From NCBI GenBank assembly GCA_015485245.1, contig WFTY01000222.1, forward strand, positions 1-9,130: a DNA stretch of 9,130 nt. The letters are read 5' to 3'. The notes below the pieces were generated by a model. The model made no database searches. It had not been told where the DNA came from and saw only the letters and a program-made list of their open reading frames with translations. The position numbers were made by a program, and so were the translations under genes. Origin of the DNA: Anaerolineales bacterium. Lineage in GTDB: Bacteria; Chloroflexota; Anaerolineae; Anaerolineales; UBA11858. Numbering within the stretch: position 1 is the stretch's first letter; every line of letters begins with the position of its first letter. This document shows positions 4,908-9,130 of this stretch, one piece after another.

Positions 4908-6917
4908 CTACGGAAGCGTAAACACGCCTCGCTTCTGATCGTAATCCAGCGTTTGCACAAATCCCGAACGGATCTCAATCTCATCTGCAAAGACTTCCCG
5001 CCAGTTCACCCCATCATCCATCAACCAGACGCGCACCTGGTGCTGGCCAGGCGGGAGCCAGAACATCTCCACCCCGTAGATGATCCCCTCCTCGCGCAAC
5101 CCGCTCGGTTTGTAGGTGTGCTCCGTCACCGGCGCATCATCGATCTGCACGCGCACACGCACGGGAAATCGCTCCGCTCCCAACACCTGCTCAGGCGATA
5201 CGCCTTGCGGCAGCTTGGCCTGAATCTCTGGCGGCAAGGTGGCAGAAGTAGCGATCAACTTTCCGCCATGCGTGATCTCCAGACGCAGCATACCCTGATC
5301 CGGCGGCGAGGCAGCAACAGTCCAGTGAGGGATCAACGAAAAGCCAAACAGCAGGCTGACCAACAACAAGCCAATCGCCACCGAGGGGAAAGCATGACGG
5401 CTGGAGATCAGCTTAAAGCCCTTGATCTTCCGCCGTTCGCCGGCTTCTTCTTGATCCGAGCCACCGAGCAGGGAGACCAGCCGGCGATGATCGCCGGGGG
5501 CTGCCTCCAGCCAATGAACGCGCCCGCGCAGCGATTTGCGCCGTTGCAACCGCCCCAGACGCTCATCCAGCCACTGCGGCCCTTCTCGAAAGGCGCAATC
5601 GTCCGAGGGGCAGCTCAACACAACCACCGAGCGGGCCCCCTCATCCAGACACTCCCTCACCCACTTGGCATGCAGCATTCCCGCGCAGGGCAGCGAACAG
5701 GTCAACACGCCTTCCTGATCCGCGCTCAGCTCTCCCGCCGCCGTGTGTCGCTGGCAGGAAAAGATCACCGCAGGCGCAACGCCCGCGGCGCGGCGATCCG
5801 CCAGAGAACGCTTTAACCCGTCCATCAACATACTGATGGTCAATTCGAGCAAATTGATTCCCTCGGTGGGACAGGCCCCCACACACACGCCACATCCCGT
5901 GCACAAATCTGGTTGGACCACCGCCACCGCCTGCCCGGCCTCATCGCCCTTGCGGGCCACCATCTCAATAACGCCATAGGGACATTGCAAAGCGCAGTAA
6001 GTACAGCCCGTACACAGTTCCTCGTTGATGATGGCCGGGCCTACCGACCGCCCACGCAGCAGCCAGGGAAAAGCGGTCAACACGCTAAACAACAAAATCG
6101 AAAAACCCCAGAAAACCGGCGTCCCCCAGCGAGTCGCCAGCGGCAGATAACCCAGATACCAGCCATCAATCTTCAACACCCCAACCAGGCGACTGAGGTC
6201 TGCAGGGAGGGTGGAGCTCACAGGGGCAATCAACGCGAACACAGCCAGGATCGCCGTCGTCCCTATCATCAACCAGCGCGGCGACCACAGCCGGACGCGC
6301 TGCATTCGCATCACATGGATCAACACCCCTAAGATAACCAAAAGTGAGAGGAAGACGTGTAGAAAGAGGACGATCACAAAAAACATGAATGCCTTGGAAG
6401 CCGCCTCGGGGCTGATGAAGGTCATCGCCACTGGGCCGCCCAGCAATTCAATGGCATACTCGGTGATCCACTGCGCGCCTTGATCCCACACCAGCCAGTA
6501 GCCCATCACACCGATCACCCAGAAGAGCGCCAGCAACACCCAGCCAGAGACCCACGCCAGCCAGCGGCTGCCCCAGAAGCTATCGTTCAAAAACGACTTG
6601 AGGGCATGCAGCAAAGCCGTCACCATCAGCGCATCCGAGGCATAGCGATGGATGCTGCGCAGCAAAGACCCCAGCCAGGTCGAACTCATCCAGGCGACGG
6701 TCTCAAAAGCGCGCTCCGTGCCAGGGCGGTAAAACACCGTCAGGTACACGCCTGTCACCGCGATCACGATTAACAAAAAGATGGTCAGCGTACCCACATG
6801 GTAGAGGGGGTTGTACTTTGATGTGCTCCAGCGGTTGAAGAAAGCCTCGCCGCGCACCCAAGTTTTTTCCAACGCCCGCAGAGGACGTCGCTTTAAGTAG
6901 GGCAATTTTGCTACCAT
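4908..6917 (-). CDS. cytochrome b / 2x[4Fe-4S] ferredoxin / MvhD-like fusion protein
   Basis: This 669-residue membrane redox protein has a modular build. Residues 1-205 are a cytochrome b N-terminal domain with two heme ligand pairs, His90/His104 and His187/His201. Both pairs are 14 apart, as in bc1 cytochrome b; cytochrome b6 has 15 in the second. Two more helices (about 215-235 and 266-285) flank a loop, IDGWYLGYLPLATR, that resembles a degenerate PEWY region. Two [4Fe-4S] motifs follow: Cys302/305/308/312 and Cys339/342/345/349. Residues about 383-480 resemble MvhD/FlpD, the hydrogenase/heterodisulfide reductase delta subunit, with Cys388, 407, 411, 423, 436 and 441. A seventh helix (about 509-530) leads to a 139-residue extracytoplasmic domain that I do not recognise. 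Six helices put the Fe-S modules in the cytoplasm. ATG follows AGAAGG by ten bases. The gene is 65 bases downstream of the copper ATPase. The likely role is quinone-linked electron transfer; partners are unknown. Confidence 0.9.
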   Translation of the reverse strand: MVAKLPYLKRRPLRALEKTWVRGEAFFNRWSTSKYNPLYHVGTLTIFLLIVIAVTGVYLTVFYRPGTERAFETVAWMSSTWLGSLLRSIHRYASDALMVTALLHALKSFLNDSFWGSRWLAWVSGWVLLALFWVIGVMGYWLVWDQGAQWITEYAIELLGGPVAMTFISPEAASKAFMFFVIVLFLHVFLSLLVILGVLIHVMRMQRVRLWSPRWLMIGTTAILAVFALIAPVSSTLPADLSRLVGVLKIDGWYLGYLPLATRWGTPVFWGFSILLFSVLTAFPWLLRGRSVGPAIINEELCTGCTYCALQCPYGVIEMVARKGDEAGQAVAVVQPDLCTGCGVCVGACPTEGINLLELTISMLMDGLKRSLADRRAAGVAPAVIFSCQRHTAAGELSADQEGVLTCSLPCAGMLHAKWVRECLDEGARSVVVLSCPSDDCAFREGPQWLDERLGRLQRRKSLRGRVHWLEAAPGDHRRLVSLLGGSDQEEAGERRKIKGFKLISSRHAFPSVAIGLLLVSLLFGFSLIPHWTVAASPPDQGMLRLEITHGGKLIATSATLPPEIQAKLPQGVSPEQVLGAERFPVRVRVQIDDAPVTEHTYKPSGLREEGIIYGVEMFWLPPGQHQVRVWLMDDGVNWREVFADEIEIRSGFVQTLDYDQKRGVFTLP

Positions 6918-6952
6918 TATTCGTTCGCCTTCTTAAATTAAATCTGATCAGG

Positions 6953-6982
6953 ACCGGCTCTCCACCAACCCTGCCCGCCGGT
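6953..6982 (-). other. intergenic segment with a weak inverted repeat
   Basis: The 65-base gap between the copper ATPase stop and the cytochrome b fusion start contains a 6-base inverted repeat, ACCGGC and GCCGGT (6953-6958 and 6977-6982), with an 18-base loop. An AT-rich patch (about 6931-6948) and the Shine-Dalgarno-like AGAAGG follow before the ATG. The stem is short and the loop long, so termination here is doubtful and read-through from the ATPase gene is plausible. Confidence 0.25.
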
Positions 6983-9130
6983 TTAAGGATGAAGCACCGC
7001 GCGCCGTAAACGCAAGGCGTTACCGGTGACAATCAGGCTGCTGGCGACCATGGCAATCGCAGCCAAAACAGGCTGCAAATGCCCGCTCACCGCCAGCCCC
7101 AGACCAATAACATTGTACACAAAAGCCCAGGCCAGGTTTTGACGCACTTTCTGCATCGCCAGCCGCGCCAGCGCGATGATGCGTGGCACCGCCCGCAAGT
7201 CATCGCCCAGTAGGATGACATCAGCAGCGGCGCGAGCCACGTCGGTGCCATGGCTGAGGGCCAGCCCCACAGTCGCCGCGGCCAGTGCCGGGCCATCATT
7301 GATGCCGTCGCCAACCATACCAACCGGCTCCGCAGCGGCTTGCAGGCGAGCTACCTTATCCTCCGGGCGTTGCTCGGCGTACACCGGCACTCCCAGCAGC
7401 TTTTCCCAGCGCTCCCCGGCCGCGGCGTCATCGCCGGTCAGCACCGCCACCGGCAGCGACATCGCCTGCAACTGCCGCACGGTTTCAACCACTTCGGGGC
7501 GCGTCTGCTCTCCCAGGCCCAGCAAGCCGGTCACTTTACCCTGCCAACCGGCATAAACCACACTCAAACCCTGTTGGCGCCATTCCGCCGCTGTGGCTTC
7601 CAGGGTTTCAGAAAGCTCCAGCCCCTGGGCCTGCATCAAACGCTGGTTGCCCACCCACAACGTGGTGCCAGCCACCTCCCCACTCACGCCCTGGCCCGGC
7701 AAGGCCCGGAACTCGCGCACGGTGTCAAAATCCAGGCCCCGCTTCTGTGCTGCGGTGACCACAGCCTGCGCCAGAGGATGCTCCGAAGGCCGCTCGACCG
7801 TAGCCACCCGCGCCAGGAAAGAGTCAGCTCCCAGGCCATTGTTAGAGGCCCAGTATTGTACCTCCAGTGGAAGCCGGGTGAGGGTGCCAGTTTTGTCGAA
7901 ATACAGCCGCCGCACACGCGCCAGGCGTTCCAGCGCGTCTGTGCCTCGCAGGATAACGCCCTCCTCGGCGGCGCGCCCCAGCGCCAGCCACAACGTCAAC
8001 GGCGTGGCCAGCCCCAAAGCGCAGGGACAGGCGATCAGCAAAACCGAGAGTGCATGCATCAAACCGATCTCGACGCCCGCGCGCCCACCCCAGTAAACAA
8101 ACGTCCCCGTCGCCAGAGCGACTGCCACAGGCACCATCCAGGCCGCCAGCTTGTCCGCCAGCCGCTCCAGAGGCGAACGCTGCCAAAGCGCCTGATGCAG
8201 CATGCGCCCGATCTGACCGGCAACCGTCTCCGCGCCCACCGCGGTGGTAATGACCTCAAAGGCCCCGTCCAGGCTGACTGTGCCGGCGAGCACCGCATCG
8301 CCAGGCCGATGCGTGATCGGCTCCGGCTCGCCGGTCAGCAAACTTTCGTCCACATCCCCCTCGCCCACAGCGACCAGCCCATCCACAGGGAAACGCTCTC
8401 CAGGACGCACCAGCACCCGCGCGCCCCGAGGAAGCTGGTCAACCGGAACACGCTGCTCCCCTTCGGCGGTAAGCCAGGCCGCCTCCTGGGGGATGCGCTC
8501 CCAAAGCTTCTCCAGCGCCTGGTTGCCTGCTTTTTGTGCGCGCATTTCCAACCAATGCCCCACCGTCACCAGGAAAAGCAACAACGAGGCGGTGTCGAAA
8601 TAAACGTGATCCACCCCCAGGATCAGATTACGCAACGAAAGCCCAAAAGCAGAAAAAGCCCCCAGGGCAATCAGGGTGTGCATATTGGGTCGCCCGCGCA
8701 GCAAGCTGGCCATCCCGGCGCGCAAAATGGGAAACCCCAAGATCAGCATCAGGGGAAAAGCGCCGAGCAACAAAATCACCTGGAAGAATTCAGCCAGCGA
8801 GGCCGCTCCCGGCGATTCCCACCACCCCAACCATTCACGGGCATAAAGGGAAAGACTGATGAGCATAACGTGCATGGAGAGAACCCCGCCAATGAGCAGG
8901 CGCGTGAGCAAAGCGTCTTCTTCATCGTAGGGCTCATCGCCCGGCAGCCAGGCCCGATAACCGACTTTGCGCACCTGACGGGCGACCTTGCGGGGATTAG
9001 TGCGCCGGGGATCGAACGTGATCTGCGCCTCGCGCTGAATGAAACTGACTTCGGTGGATTGCACCCCCGGCGCGCGGCGCAGGGCTTCGTTAATCAGCCA
9101 GGCGCAAGAGGGACACCACAAGCCTCCCAA
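6983..9130 (-). CDS. Cu+-type P1B heavy-metal ATPase, 5' partial
   Basis: The frame is open at the right edge with 715 visible residues; the edge TTG is probably an internal Leu. The visible start is a heavy-metal-associated domain with GLWCPSCAWLI (Cys6, Cys9). About eight membrane helices are present. P-type ATPase motifs are intact: TGEP (266-269), metal-site CPC (368-370), phosphorylated Asp412 in DKTGT, nucleotide-site His451-Pro452 and GDGIND (607-612). Helix 7 carries YN (672-673) and helix 8 carries MxxSS (Met694, Ser697, Ser698). Together with CPC these are the signature of Cu+-exporting P1B-1 pumps. It should move Cu+ out of the cytoplasm. The GLWCPSCAWLI-type domain resembles pumps such as FixI/CcoI that load copper enzymes, but a plain detoxification pump is possible. 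No copper-responsive regulator is visible. The stop is TAA, 65 bases before the cytochrome b fusion gene. Confidence 0.94.
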   Translation of the reverse strand: MGGLWCPSCAWLINEALRRAPGVQSTEVSFIQREAQITFDPRRTNPRKVARQVRKVGYRAWLPGDEPYDEEDALLTRLLIGGVLSMHVMLISLSLYAREWLGWWESPGAASLAEFFQVILLLGAFPLMLILGFPILRAGMASLLRGRPNMHTLIALGAFSAFGLSLRNLILGVDHVYFDTASLLLFLVTVGHWLEMRAQKAGNQALEKLWERIPQEAAWLTAEGEQRVPVDQLPRGARVLVRPGERFPVDGLVAVGEGDVDESLLTGEPEPITHRPGDAVLAGTVSLDGAFEVITTAVGAETVAGQIGRMLHQALWQRSPLERLADKLAAWMVPVAVALATGTFVYWGGRAGVEIGLMHALSVLLIACPCALGLATPLTLWLALGRAAEEGVILRGTDALERLARVRRLYFDKTGTLTRLPLEVQYWASNNGLGADSFLARVATVERPSEHPLAQAVVTAAQKRGLDFDTVREFRALPGQGVSGEVAGTTLWVGNQRLMQAQGLELSETLEATAAEWRQQGLSVVYAGWQGKVTGLLGLGEQTRPEVVETVRQLQAMSLPVAVLTGDDAAAGERWEKLLGVPVYAEQRPEDKVARLQAAAEPVGMVGDGINDGPALAAATVGLALSHGTDVARAAADVILLGDDLRAVPRIIALARLAMQKVRQNLAWAFVYNVIGLGLAVSGHLQPVLAAIAMVASSLIVTGNALRLRRAVLHP

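Noticed and set aside
4863..5816. Long plus-strand open frame (317 codons) opposite the cytochrome b fusion
   Set aside because: It is fully antisense to a gene with clear conserved motifs, its product is rich in Arg, His and Gln with no recognisable domain, and it is explained by high GC content.
4908..6917. Cytochrome b fusion as a normal bc1 or b6f complex subunit
   Set aside because: No Rieske or cytochrome c1/f gene is visible, the PEWY motif is degenerate, and the ferredoxin and MvhD-like domains are not part of those complexes.
9128..9130. TTG at the right edge as the start of the copper ATPase
   Set aside because: It would start inside the first metal-binding domain, just before the CxxC motif; the gene almost certainly continues beyond the edge.

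Overview
The window is GC-rich bacterial DNA. Its proteins carry lipoprotein signals followed by long Thr/Pro ('TPTPT') linkers, a style common in Chloroflexota, especially Anaerolineae. That assignment is an inference from composition and protein style; there is no rRNA or other marker gene to confirm it. Six protein-coding genes fill almost the whole window. I found no tRNA, rRNA, CRISPR array or insertion sequence.

Layout. At the left edge, on the plus strand, is the 3' part of a CapA-family lipoprotein gene (2-1144). It converges on a minus-strand metal-import operon. In transcription order this operon encodes a ZnuA/TroA-type substrate-binding lipoprotein (3857-2916), an ABC ATPase (2884-2024) and an ABC-3 family permease (2027-1191). 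The ATPase and permease genes overlap as ATGA. Upstream of the operon, also on the minus strand, is a membrane-anchored protein with two LysM domains (4721-3936), separated from the operon by a good rho-independent terminator. A 171-base intergenic region follows, with a candidate promoter, two copies of a 27-base imperfect repeat and a strong GC hairpin. The right half holds two more minus-strand genes. One is a large fused redox protein (6917-4908): diheme cytochrome b, two [4Fe-4S] ferredoxin motifs, an MvhD/FlpD-like domain, one more membrane helix and an unrecognised extracytoplasmic domain. The other is a Cu+-type P1B ATPase (9130-6983) whose N-terminus runs off the right edge.

How the genes fit together. 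The ABC genes form a complete importer for a divalent cation, with zinc favoured over manganese by the binding-protein ligands. The copper ATPase and the cytochrome b fusion are co-directional and 65 bases apart, so they may be one transcript. In that setting the ATPase could supply copper to a respiratory enzyme encoded off the window, but this is inference.

The most interesting item is the cytochrome b fusion. It keeps both heme ligand pairs of a cytochrome b, with bc1-type spacing, but its PEWY quinol-site motif is degenerate. It places ferredoxin and MvhD-like modules on the predicted cytoplasmic side and an unknown domain on the outer side. It looks like a single-chain electron conduit between the quinone pool and a cytoplasmic iron-sulfur partner.
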